NCBI GenBank assembly: GCA_027603945.1
Contig: JADIIU010000097.1
Coordinates: forward strand, 1-49,331
Length of the DNA: 49,331 bases
Reading direction: 5' to 3'
From: Terramyces sp. JEL0728
Lineage: Eukaryota; Chytridiomycota; Chytridiomycetes; Rhizophydiales; Terramycetaceae
Shown piece by piece: positions 40,866 through 49,331 of this stretch. The position numbers and the translations under genes are program-made. The notes beneath the pieces were generated by a model. The model made no database searches, was not told the DNA's origin, and saw nothing but the letters and a program-made list of their open reading frames with translations. Position 1 is the first letter of the stretch. Each line of letters starts with the position of its first letter.

Positions 40866-41811
40866 ATGTCAAATACAACGTGCTATTTGGCAGGAATTTG
40901 TGATTACAGACTAAACTACTTTGGATGCACAGGAGAGAGAGCAAATATCTTTGCATCGATAGATTTGATCAGCATTATCTTCACCTCAGCTGTGCTTCTT
41001 ATGTACTTGACAAAGGTCAAGCAGAACTTTAAACAAAAAGTTTTACATCAAGGATCGAAACGGTGGTCCGCAATGGATAGTATTTGTGTAGTATGCTGCT
41101 GCAGCACGGTTGTAAGAATAATCCAGCTAGTAATAGTTCGAGCAACGGCATTTATAGATACGTCTCAAACGGATGCAATTGAATTACAAAGATACATACA
41201 ATCAACAATTCTAATGGATTTTCTGTACTTTGGGTCTGGCGTAATTGGATCAAATATGTTTGTCGTAGGCATTATTAATGTAGGCGACTGTGGTTACGGC
41301 TTACGTTGGCGTCAGCATGTATTCAGACGTGAGTATTTTCGGAATTCGAGTATCGACCGAAAAGGTACTAGGGATCATTCGTTTACTGGTGTTTATCGCT
41401 TCATTAATATTCAATATATGCTGGGCAACTCTTGGCACAACTACAACCAAAGAAGATTACACTTTGTTCAGACGGTGTGTATACGCTCTATTCCTCGTCT
41501 CAATCACATTCATTACTATACCGGTCGTGTGGTATTTTTCAAGCCAAGTTCTAAAGCAAGCGTCGACTCGTAAAAAGGCAGATATGCAAAAACGAAAGGC
41601 TAGTGTAAATAATTTCCGATTAGCCATTAATCTAGTGATTTGTTTGTTGTATTTGACGAATATCTGCAACAACATTTTGCTGCTGTGCGGGTATGAGTTG
41701 GATTGCTTTCAGCAAAACGACACTGCTATCATTTTTCTAAAGTGTGCTAGCGATTTAATAGTATGGGTTTCAAATTCTTTTATGGCCTTTTATTTCTACA
41801 AAATCGGATAA
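40866..41811 (+). CDS. Seven-helix membrane protein, paralogue 5 (dispersed, short loop)
   Basis: Two exons with a 19-nt intron (41265-41283, GTAGGCATTATTAATGTAG) in the same position and phase as paralogues 1 and 2 give 308 residues. ICDYRLNYFGC, MDSICVVCCCSTVVRIIQLV, FNICWATLGTTTT and DLIVWVSNSFMAFYFYK show membership. The third inner loop is only ~25 residues (KQASTRKKADMQKRK), against about 80 in the array members. The frame extends upstream to a TTG at 40833, but ATG 40866 fits the relatives. It lies on the opposite strand, 8 kb from the array. Confidence 0.75.
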
Positions 41812-41864
41812 TTACTCATTCAAATACACTCATTGATAATAAAACTGCTGTGAAATGAAATTTA

Positions 41865-42865
41865 TTAAATGACATCAGATTCTTCAGAAATATCTGCAAA
41901 CAATGGAGTAGACAAGTAACGCTCTGCAGTATCTGGTAGCATTGCCAAGATAGAACTTCCTTGTGGTGCATTTTCAGCTATTTTCAAAGCAGCATTGAAG
42001 GTAGCGCCGGCAGAGATACCAACAAAGATACCTTCTTTTTGAGCCAGCAATTTAGCAGTAGCGATAGCTTCTTCGTCCCTTGTAGTCAATAGTTGGTCGT
42101 AGCAGTTTCTGTCTAATACTTCTGGCAAGAAATCTGGAGTCCACCCTTGAATCATATGTGGTTGCCAAGGCTTTCCATTCAACAAACTTGCCTTTTCTGG
42201 TTCAACTGCAATAATTTGGGTTTCTGGTCTGGCATCACGCAACATTTTAGATACACCAGTAATAGTACCACCAGTTCCCCATCCGGAAACAAAGTAATCA
42301 AGGTTCTTTCCAGCAAAGTCACTCAAGATTTCCGAAGCGGTGGTTTGACGATGATAAGCTGGGTTAGCTGGGTTTGCGAATTGGGAAGTAAGGAACCATC
42401 CATGCTCCTTTGCTAACTCTTGAGCTTTGGCTACCATCCCAGATCCTTTTAATTCCTTTGGGGTCAAGATAACCTTGGCTCCCAAGTATTTCATCAGCTT
42501 TCTTCGTTCAATAGAGAAAGTTTCAACCTACATTAACTGAAATTACCATGGTAGCGACGAATGGATAGCCTTTGGCTGCACACACCATGGCCAATGCAAT
42601 ACCAGTGTTACCAGAAGTAGCTTCTACGACAGTCATGCCAGGTTTCAAGACACCTCTCTTTTCAGCATCTTCAATGATTGCAACGGCTGGATTAACTTTT
42701 GTCTACCTAAACGGTCCTTGACTGAAGCCATTGGGTTGAATGATTCAACCTTGACGTACATATCTATGCCCTTTGGAGCTAATTTGTTGATCTTTACGAT
42801 CGGGGTTCTTCCAATGGTTTCGAGAATCTACATTAACTGAAAACTACGTTTTGATAAATTGGCAT
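41865..42865 (-). CDS. cysK: Cysteine synthase (O-acetylserine sulfhydrylase)
   Basis: Four exons with introns 42528-42546, 42687-42706 and 42828-42847 (19-20 nt) give 313 residues. PLP-enzyme motifs follow in order: [26 protein letters not shown] (Schiff-base lysine), [12 protein letters not shown] (phosphate/substrate loop), [27 protein letters not shown] (phosphate cradle) and [15 protein letters not shown]. The enzyme makes cysteine from O-acetylserine and sulphide. No haem or CBS domains are present, so it is the plain OASS form. The first and third introns in gene order are nearly identical to each other. It is convergent with the 7TM paralogue 5 gene, 53 bp away. Confidence 0.95.
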
Positions 42866-43402
42866 TTTGGTTAAAAATTATTTCTGTGTTGAAGCAGCCT
42901 TGCCATTTGCGGAATAGGAAAAATATGCATAATGCAGCAGCGAATGAGATGCGGCAAAGGGGGAGCGTTGCGAATATTGATTTGAGATGCAAAGGTACCA
43001 AAAATCAATGGATAGTGTGGTCCGAACGTCTTGTACTTGGAAATACTTTTAGTGCACATCATTTTTCCTGCTGATGTCGCCATTCCTGAAACCGTTTTTC
43101 TGCGGACAAAAACATGCATCAATAGGAATCTGTATGCAAACTCTAATCAAATCTGTTTTCAGTCTCGTGGATTCTAATTGCCCGACAATTTGCTAAAACT
43201 ATATCGTGAACGCTGCTCATCCTCTATAAAGAATTGTAAGGGCTACACGACGCTACTGCAGACTATCAACGATGAAACAACTCTGCTCAAGAATCACAAC
43301 ACCAAACGCATATCCGCAATCGTACTGCGATTGTCATTGCAACATAACCAATCTTCCACGTATTAGTGTTGAAAAAAGCATTTTGAAAATCTAAATCTCA
43401 AA
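42866..43402. other. Divergent intergenic region with weak ORFs
   Basis: About 537 bp. A 70-codon minus-strand ORF (42871-43083, MATSAGKMMCTKS...) and a plus-strand frame at 43178-43366 (ends LQHNQSSTY) are open, but neither shows a known domain and the latter begins at TTG. Either could be an exon of a small gene; I cannot support one. Confidence 0.35.
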
Positions 43403-43952
43403 ATGAACAATTTGCAAAACAGACTGTCAACAGTCTCGAGCATGTACTCTACTGCATCAATGTTCTTTTTATTCTTCTGCGCTCTATCTCACTTGTACTA
43501 CATCCAATTTGAACAGCCAACACTGAAAACTTTGAAACCAGCCAAAATCGCACTTGCAAAAGGAAGGATTCCAAACGATTGGAAAAACAAGCCCACACTA
43601 GGACGACTGCATTTTGATATTGATGCTGATTTACGCAATTATTTCAATTGGAACACAAAGATGTTGTTTGTATCTGTTATTTGTGAATTCAGCAACGATC
43701 AGTACCATGTCAATCACGGAGTCGTATGGGATGATGTTATTTGGTAATTAGAACTAATTTAGGAACAAGGAAGATGCGTTGATCAAGTACAAAAAAAAGA
43801 GGGGGGAATACCCAATACATGATTTGACTGATAAATTACAAGGGACGAAAGCTAACCTCACTCTGCAGTTCCAGATTATTCCTTGGGTTGGGTTCATGGT
43901 TACTGATCGTGTAACTGTCGAGAATGCAGTCACTTTTATAAAAACTGCTTGA
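43403..43952 (+). CDS. SPC3: Signal peptidase complex subunit 3 (SPCS3/Spc3)
   Basis: Two exons with a 19-nt intron (43744-43762) give 176 residues, the usual size. It starts MNNLQNRLSTVSSMYSTASM with one N-terminal helix, then GRLHFDIDADLRNYFNWNTK (the family's FDIxADLxxxFxWNxK core). VNHGVVWDDVIWNKEDAL is restored by splicing. KANLTLQFQIIPWVGFM follows. The subunit is an ER single-pass protein that supports cleavage of signal peptides, in keeping with the many secreted products nearby. The first ATG is used. Confidence 0.9.
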
Positions 43953-44053
43953 TTTAATTTGGGGTTATTTCCATTGTCTTGATTGCAATTATATCTGCCG
44001 AAAGGCGTTCTTGAGCTTCCAAGTACAGTTCCTATTAAGACACCAAAGTATTT

Positions 44054-44605
44054 TTATTGCAATTGAGAAACTAGAGAAATAATCCTGTCGCTCTGCTCCC
44101 GTTCCTTCACCAAATACAGACAGGCATCAATAACCAAACCATAGTCGTTCTTCATTCGCAGCGCAGAAATATCATCCAAGGCAATTAATTTTGATAAATA
44201 GTAATGCATAAGTTGGATCTTTGTTCTTTCGATCCGCTTCCTTTCTATAGTATAAATAAACTCTTTAATCAAGTCATCCGGCAGCAGATCAAATCCAAGT
44301 ATTCGTAGCAATAGGTATTCAGCGTAGACCACAGAGTCTCGTAATTTCCAAAACAGGTCGTCGATTTCCAACAGTTTTTTATGGGTGATATAATAGAATA
44401 CGTTGATTATGTCTCGCAGTTTTCGTTTCTTTTCTGTCTGTTTGCAAGCCAGAAATATTGCAGCTGCAGCTATTAACTGGAATGGGATTGTAACTGTTTC
44501 TTGTAGCTTTTGGAATTGCTGGTATTTGTATACGTATAGAGTTGCGGTTGATGATGTGAGTAAATCCAGCTCTAGCATTTCTGCTGCTTCTGCCAGGATC
44601 TTCAT
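44054..44605 (-). CDS. Cyclin-family protein (cyclin Q/L/T-like box)
   Basis: A single exon of 183 residues beginning MKILAEAAEMLELDLLTSST. The cyclin box is seen in IPFQLIAAAAIFLACKQTEKK followed by RKLRDIINVFYYI and EYLLLRILGFDLLPD. The LACK/KTEE-like element and LRxLGFD motif are typical of transcription-type and Q-type cyclins. It is short, with little after the second fold. The partner kinase is not in the window. Assignment to a specific cyclin class is uncertain. Confidence 0.75.
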   Translation of the reverse strand: MKILAEAAEMLELDLLTSSTATLYVYKYQQFQKLQETVTIPFQLIAAAAIFLACKQTEKKRKLRDIINVFYYITHKKLLEIDDLFWKLRDSVVYAEYLLLRILGFDLLPDDLIKEFIYTIERKRIERTKIQLMHYYLSKLIALDDISALRMKNDYGLVIDACLYLVKEREQSDRIISLVSQLQ

Positions 44606-44844
44606 TTTTGTAAAAAAATTTGAGGTTTAAAGTTACTTGTAAAATGGGGTTTAAATTGATTGTTTGTAGCTCCAAAGTTGACCAATCAACATGAAATTCT
44701 ACACTTGCGTTCAGCCGGGATAGTCACTCTTCCTTGCCACTGTATCGAATGCTGCAGCCTAAAAGGCGAGTGTGATGCAGATTATTAAATAAAGATTGGA
44801 ATTTACAAATACACTTTATCAAATTACAGCGTTTACCAAATAGC

Positions 44845-45057
44845 TTAACATTCGTACATTTTTAGACTGGTATTCCAACAGCATTTGCCATCCATATTTG
44901 ACTGACACCGGATACAGTAGCCAATTTGATAGCAGTCGAATGTATCCATAAATTGATCCAGATTTTTGATATTTCCTTGATGCATGATTTCAAAATCTAC
45001 TTCCAGCGGAACAGCGAGTGCCAAGGCAGTGTAGAATAGTATCAACGATCTTTTCAT
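44845..45057 (-). CDS. Small secreted six-cysteine protein A
   Basis: A 70-residue product with signal peptide MKRSLILFYTALALAVPLE, then a short acidic propart (NLDQFMDTFD) and the cysteine pattern C-x5-C-x2-C-x7-CC-x9-C. The pattern is shared with the genes at 45233 and 45766 and, loosely, 49078. Pairing of six cysteines suggests a compact disulphide-stabilised fold. Such proteins are often effectors or antimicrobial-type peptides; I infer only secretion. No intron. Confidence 0.7.
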   Translation of the reverse strand: MKRSLILFYTALALAVPLEVDFEIMHQGNIKNLDQFMDTFDCYQIGYCIRCQSNMDGKCCWNTSLKMYEC

Positions 45058-45232
45058 TGTTATATTTGATGGACTATGTTTGAACTATCTTAAAAGAATC
45101 AACTTAAAGGATGTACACAAAAAGCCACAGATATCCCACAAAGGTAACATATCAATCTCCAATATAACTACTGGGGTAATACGGATTATCAAACAACTGT
45201 AAATCGAGAGAATTATTGAAAGGGGATGAGAT

Positions 45233-45427
45233 TTATTGATCGCAAGTAACAACACCAGTTTTTGGATCCTTGCAGCATCCTTCAACTCCATCTGGCGATG
45301 TGCAATACCAGCAGTGTCCAGAGTAATAGCATTTATTTGCAGCAGCTAAATCACTTTCGTTCTTGACATCACCGGAAGGTAGAGCGGAAACAGATGCAAC
45401 AATTGCTAGCAAAAGTACTTTGAACAT
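45233..45427 (-). CDS. Small secreted six-cysteine protein B
   Basis: 64 residues: signal peptide MFKVLLLAIVASVSALPSG, short spacer, then C-x5-C-x2-C-x8-CC-x9-C ending CDQ. The core CWYCTSPDGVEGCC is Gly/Asp-rich. It lies 175 bp upstream of gene A in the same direction. A TATA-like TTTAAAT lies ahead of the ATG. Function unknown. Confidence 0.7.
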   Translation of the reverse strand: MFKVLLLAIVASVSALPSGDVKNESDLAAANKCYYSGHCWYCTSPDGVEGCCKDPKTGVVTCDQ

Positions 45428-45765
45428 TTACGTTCTTTTTCTAATCTGTGGATTTAAAGCATTTGTGCATTGACCTTGTGGTTGCACAGTAACACGTCCG
45501 AAGCTTTTGCGGCTTTTACTGACTGCTTGTTAGATATGCCAGACCACAAGACCACAATCGTTTTTAATATCGGCACAGGAATGGTTAGAATACAAGCGTA
45601 TAGCATCGCAAACATCTGCCCCAAAATACCGCTGTGAAGCCAGATGCGCCTGGATCATGGCCCTGCTGGTTGCTGGGTTAGCTTATCTAGCGATAGCATT
45701 TGAAGATGCCGGCAACTAGAACCATGGACACAGACTTCAAGGGCTGATCCAGTTAGTTAATACGT
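45428..45765. other. Intergenic region, no gene seen
   Basis: About 338 bp between two secreted six-cysteine genes. No ORF with a signal peptide or Cys motif was found here. Confidence 0.45.
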
Positions 45766-45978
45766 TTATTTACATTCATACATTTCATAGTATTCGTCCC
45801 AGCAACAACTAGCTTCGTTATTTTCACAAAGCAAACAATTTGATTCAAATTTGCAATCATTTTGATCCATGAATTCAACCAAGGAGGCGATTGTGCCATC
45901 AGTTTCAAGTATTTCCTGCGAGGATATTGATTGGGCTGGGATTGCGACAGCTGCAAGTAGTAATAACGCTGTGTTCAT
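45766..45978 (-). CDS. Small secreted six-cysteine protein C
   Basis: 70 residues from ATG 45978: signal peptide MNTALLLLAAVAIPAQS, acidic segment TDGTIASLVEFMDQND, then C-x5-C-x2-C-x6-CC-x9-C. It is closest to protein A: both end in MYEC after the double cysteine, and both have F-MD before the first cysteine. An upstream in-frame ATG 12 codons earlier would put a charged stretch before the signal peptide and is less likely. Confidence 0.7.
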   Translation of the reverse strand: MNTALLLLAAVAIPAQSISSQEILETDGTIASLVEFMDQNDCKFESNCLLCENNEASCCWDEYYEMYECK

Positions 45979-46462
45979 CTTTTTTGTGAAATCGAAAACT
46001 GTCTTTTGTGACATGAAACTCGCGAGGCAAAGATAATTCGTACAAAAGTTTGCAGCGATAATACAAATAAACTTGGTAGATTATCTAGCCTTGAGAAGCG
46101 TACTTGTTATATCTGAAACCATTTACAACTGCAATATCGCCGAGCATTTGGCGGATCCACACTTTTTGCTGGACTGATGTTGGACAAGAGCGATTTGACT
46201 ACCATAGCTTACCAAGCTAAAGTATTCACTGTTATGTGCTTTGCCTCCAAAGGTCCCTTGAAAATATCATTAATTCATAGTGAGAAGCATCCTTGGCACT
46301 GGTAGCCAATAGCACAAAGCATCCATCAACACCACAAATAAAAAATAGGCTACCACTACTCATTCCGCCGTTTCTTCCGACCATTCCGCAACTATACAAA
46401 AATGATTTGTGAGCCCTTGAAGCCACTGACATTTTGTCTTGGTTAGCGGTTCCCAAATTACA
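45979..46462. other. Divergent intergenic region with one weak ORF
   Basis: A minus-strand frame from an ATG near 46432 to 46232 (MSVASRAHKS... to RDLWRQST) is open and has plausible sequence (GGMSSGSLFFICGVDG), but no family or signal is recognised. The rest holds nothing I can support. Confidence 0.35.
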
Positions 46463-47829
46463 ATGTGGCCAATACTTATCCCGCTTATAGCTGCAATACA
46501 AATAGACGTAAACAATAAGCAAGCAGTCAAGCAAATAACTACTCTGGCTGCCCAAAAGCTAAATTCTTTTTATGTTACATCAGGCCAAGGCAAAACCGCA
46601 GATGGAAAAGGATGCTTGAAGCAACACAAGATAGATGGTGATCCAACATCATTCAGTTGGTACGAATGCGGTGTCTTTTGGGGGTCGTTGATGGACTATG
46701 CTGAAATCACTGGCGACACCCAGTTCATCAATACAATTGTGAATTCAGTAACTTTGGCTTCTTATGGCAAAGTTGGATCATTTTTAGGGCCAGACAAGCA
46801 GTTCTCTGAAGTCTTTCATGGTGTATGGAACGATGATATCATGTAGCTGTTGCTAATTGTAGGTGGTGGTCATTGGTACCGTTATCTGGTGCAAAGCGGT
46901 TTGGTAAAGACCAAGTGATGCCTGGTGGTGTTGGGTACTTGCAGCTCGCAAAGAATACCTACGATGAAGTTTACCAACTGTGGACAAACGAATGCGATGG
47001 CGGAATATACTGGTCGAGATATCGCTCTAGCCCTAAAGATAACGAAAGATATTCCAAATCTGCAATTACTAATGCCCAGCATTTGCTTTCCGGCTCAACT
47101 TTATACAGTTTGTCTGGTAACAAGTCTTACTTGGAACAGTCTTATAGGATGTTTGACTGGATCGCTGCAAAACTGGTTTTCCCAGATTTTATGACTGCAG
47201 ATGGGATAAATGTGCAAAGCAGCGTCGGCCCTTGTTCGCTCAGTATTCCTAAAGATGGAAAAGCAGGCGTCTTTACTTCTCAGTCTTACATTTCCGGCAC
47301 TATTGTGGGTGCAATGGCGACTTTTTATTCGGTTTCAAAGAATGCTACTCACTTGACACTAGCTGAAAATATTGCAAAGAAGGCCTTATCCCAATTCCAA
47401 ACAAACGGAGTCATTTCCGACCACTGCGATCCAAACTGCGAAGTTATTTCAGTAAATCCAAAAGGAACGTATATCAGAGGGTTAGGAATATTGTACCAGG
47501 TAACTAAAGATCAAAAATTAAAGGATTTGATTAAATCCCAAGTCCAAAAAACTGTAACTGCCATGTTGAACACGTGCGATGCTAGTATGAATTGCAACAG
47601 CGCTAGTTGGGCTAAACCGCAGGTACTGGACAATAATATCCATGTAGCAATGAATAACCTTGAACTTTTGAATGCTCTCTCTATTGTTATGAATGGGGTT
47701 ACCAACCAGCAATTTACTCCACCTACTCAAGGTCCACCAGTTGCAATTGCTGAAACTGATCAAACTGGAAGCGCAATTTCGCTGTTCTCGCGGTATTCAA
47801 TCGCGCTCTTGCTTGTTTACTTTGTTTAA
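46463..47829 (+). CDS. GH76 endo-alpha-1,6-mannanase-like, GPI-anchored (Dfg5/Dcw1 type)
   Basis: Two exons with a 20-nt intron (46843-46862, GTAGCTGTTGCTAATTGTAG) give 448 residues. A signal peptide (MWPILIPLIAAIQI) starts at ATG 46463; the earlier TTG frame was rejected. The GH76 catalytic pair is in VWNDDIMWW, with the tryptophans restored by splicing. GGIYWSRY and the repeated helical-barrel segments are typical. The C-terminus (SRYSIALLLVYFV) is a GPI-attachment signal after a Pro/Gln linker. In fungi Dfg5/Dcw1 act in cell-wall cross-linking of GPI mannoproteins. This supports fungal affinity. Confidence 0.9.
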
Positions 47830-47975
47830 TAAACTGGAATTTCAGTCGCATTGCTCTTATCAAGGAATATTCTTTGGTTAATTCTTTTAAATTTCTTTGA
47901 TTCTCGAAAGGTTGGTCTTTGATTCATGCACAATACAGCCTTGTATCTGTGCCCTTACCACCAAACACAACCAAG

Positions 47976-47983
47976 TATAAATA
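47976..47983 (+). promoter_or_regulatory. TATA box of the repeat-peptide gene
   Basis: TATAAATA lies 33 bp before the ATG at 48009, in the same arrangement (AAGTATAAATA) as GGTATAAATA upstream of the gene at 49078. Confidence 0.6.
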
Positions 47984-48008
47984 CAAGTCTGCGAATACAA
48001 TTTCTAAA

Positions 48009-48263
48009 ATGAAATTCTTTTCTGCTCTTCTTGTTTCTGGTTCTCTTGCTGCACCATTCGTCATCAACGCTGTCAAACCACACGACGATTTTGTCATCAA
48101 CTCCAAAAACGGCGATCATTCCAAGCGCTTCGTCATCAACGCTGTCAAACCACACGACGATTTCGTAATCAACTCCAAAAACGGCGATCACTCCAAGCGC
48201 TTCGTCATCAACGCTGTCAAACCTGGACACAATGGTGCTCATTCTGATTTTGTCATCAACTGA
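48009..48263 (+). CDS. Secreted repeat protein with Kex2-type dibasic sites
   Basis: 84 residues: signal peptide MKFFSALLVSGSLAAP, then two identical 24-residue units (residues 17-40 and 41-64) and a divergent third (65-84). Each full unit holds FVINAVKPHDD and FVINSKNGDHSKR, so FVIN occurs six times. Lys-Arg pairs at the end of units 1 and 2 fit Kex2 processing. Cleavage would release two identical peptides and a variant, as in fungal pheromone and other Kex2-processed repeat precursors. The DNA copies (48057-48128, 48129-48200) are nearly identical, showing recent duplication. No cysteines or CaaX box. The function is unknown. Confidence 0.75.
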   Translation: MKFFSALLVSGSLAAPFVINAVKPHDDFVINSKNGDHSKRFVINAVKPHDDFVINSKNGDHSKRFVINAVKPGHNGAHSDFVIN

Positions 48264-49077
48264 GTAGAGCGATTTGGTTTCAATAAATCAAATTTCATCA
48301 ATCATATAAATTTCATACAGTTGGACATTCAATCCAATTGAATCGTGTTTGTAAACTGAATTGTATTGGCACTATGAATTTCTGCCATGAGCTTCATAGG
48401 GTTAGGTCTGTGCGTGCTTTTAAACTTCAATGCGTTGCTTTTATCAACACTAGGGAACTGTAAAAATCAAAGATTGAAAACAGGAAAAATCCTCAATGAT
48501 AACCCCATTAGAGTATGGGATAAGTGCCATTTACAATATTGACTGATGTTCAATAGATTTCATGCCAGTTATGCTTGTTTTGTGAGTTCCCCACAATTGT
48601 CGGTGTGAACTGTATATTAAATTCGGTTTGCAAAGAAAAGTTCAAGCTTGATAATTTCAATTCTAACAGAAATTGAATATCAAAATTTTCAGAGTATTGC
48701 GATTGGAATTAGAAGCAAAGATAAGCGGTGGTTCCATGGTATAGTGTCCTAATACCAGTAAATTCAGTTTTGAAACTGGTGTTAAATGAATCCGTGATCG
48801 TGTCAGTTGAACATTGCTTCTATCAATCAACCGATTTTTAATTCAAAATATTAATACCACAGACTTTTTCCAGTGGAATCTATCTTCTCATTCAAAATTC
48901 TAAACGCGGTAAAGTTGTCCTGGTGTAAAATACCTTAGTGCCATAGTGTGATCCATCAAGATACAACGACCAACATGGAGACAAAGAGAAAGAAGCCATA
49001 TGGTATCTGTGTGCTCGAATCCTACAAGCCGGGAAAGTTGGGTATAAATAGAAGATTCAAAGGACAGTCGATATCAA
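48264..49077. other. Gene-free region
   Basis: About 814 bp, A/T-rich, with no supported ORF; an 83-codon frame at 48948 is antisense-free but overlaps the next gene's promoter and start in another frame and is not believed. It ends in the TATA box at 49043. Confidence 0.5.
49043..49050 (+). promoter_or_regulatory. TATA box of secreted cysteine-rich gene D
   Basis: TATAAATA, 35 bp ahead of the ATG at 49078, in the same context as the box at 47976. Confidence 0.6.
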
Positions 49078-49284
49078 ATGTTCAAGTCACTCATCCTTTC
49101 TTTCGCACTCATCGCTGGCTCTTTGGCTGCTGCTCACCCTGCCGACGAAAAAGCTCCTGGAAAGCCAGTCGAGTTACTAGGATGGAGAGGTTGCCGTAAA
49201 ACTGGCAGATGTACTTTCTGCTGCGATGGATATGGTGATTGTGATTCTTGCTGTCCAAACAGTGATGGTACCTATGACTGTTAG
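49078..49284 (+). CDS. Small secreted cysteine-rich protein D
   Basis: 68 residues with signal peptide MFKSLILSFALIAGSLAAA, a short Lys/Pro-rich spacer and eight cysteines. The framework C-x5-C-x2-C ... CC-x8-C is as in proteins A-C, but two extra cysteines lie in the middle loop (TFCCDGYGDCDSCC). The signal peptide is closest to that of protein B (MFK start). It looks like a diverged family member on the opposite strand. Function unknown. Confidence 0.7.
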   Translation: MFKSLILSFALIAGSLAAAHPADEKAPGKPVELLGWRGCRKTGRCTFCCDGYGDCDSCCPNSDGTYDC

Positions 49285-49331
49285 ACAATAAATCTGTTTT
49301 CTATATTAATTTGTTTGCCAAATATTATATT

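Noticed and set aside
44691..44765. Remnant of another secreted peptide gene (ATG AAA TTC then early TAG)
   Set aside because: Only about ten codons and a hydrophobic stretch after the stop; too little to call a pseudogene.
47955..48242. Antisense ORF across the repeat-peptide gene
   Set aside because: Shadow of the tandem repeats on the other strand; no signal or start context.
1..49331. tRNA or rRNA genes
   Set aside because: No T-loop consensus with a pairable acceptor stem and no rRNA-like blocks were found by eye; a covariance-model scan would be decisive.

Overview
The window looks like a compact nuclear genome segment from a zoosporic (flagellated) early-diverging fungus or close relative. 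Fungal signs are two tandem NodB-type chitin deacetylases with a C-terminal GPI-like tail, a GH76 Dfg5/Dcw1-type cell-wall mannosidase, a Pho84-type phosphate:H+ symporter, and small secreted cysteine-rich proteins. Motile-cilium genes are also present: an outer-dynein-arm docking coiled coil (ODAD1/CCDC63/114 type), IFT38/CLUAP1 and LRRC23. I cannot name the species. The code is standard (TAA, TAG and TGA all end genes). I saw no tRNA, rRNA or CRISPR array.

The most striking general feature is intron size. Reading the genes by hand I placed 47 introns of only 19-23 nt (21 of 19 nt, 19 of 20, 6 of 21, 1 of 23) plus a single 55-nt intron. Nearly all start GTA and end in a short block such as TTAATGTAG, CTAATNNAG or TTAACNNNAG. 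Every gene rebuilt with them has a total length divisible by three and regains family motifs across the junction. Without these introns most genes look like broken ORFs.

Layout. 1-385: partial chitin deacetylase. 553-1229 and 10995-11506: the two halves of a second chitin deacetylase, split by a 9.77-kb insertion (1230-10994). A 205-bp piece of the gene is repeated at both edges with one mismatch, and a 48-bp perfect palindrome lies at the right edge. The insertion carries an AT-rich virion module of a varidnavirus (polinton-like or related): a 5'-truncated fibre, several small virion-type ORFs, a penton-like minor capsid protein, a double-jelly-roll-type major capsid protein and an A32/FtsK-type packaging ATPase. 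Next to it is a host-like secreted-protein gene with a 61-bp promoter repeat. No polymerase, integrase, protease or terminal inverted repeat is seen, so this is a fragment.

11849-27309: housekeeping genes (phosphate transporter, CNNM/Mam3, CBM48 protein, F-box/SPRY, ODAD1, SCP2, SDR, two-RRM protein, PAS plus eIF2-alpha-kinase-like kinase, FAD monooxygenase). 27519-32651: tandem array of four paralogous seven-helix membrane proteins, with a fifth at 40866-41811. 33229-44605: RIB3 fused to an amidohydrolase-like region, IFT38, amino-acid transporter, SH3 protein, SPFH protein, LRRC23, cysteine synthase, signal peptidase subunit 3, cyclin. 44845-49284: secretome cluster of four six-cysteine-type secreted peptides, a GPI-anchored GH76 enzyme and a secreted repeat protein with dibasic Kex2-type sites.
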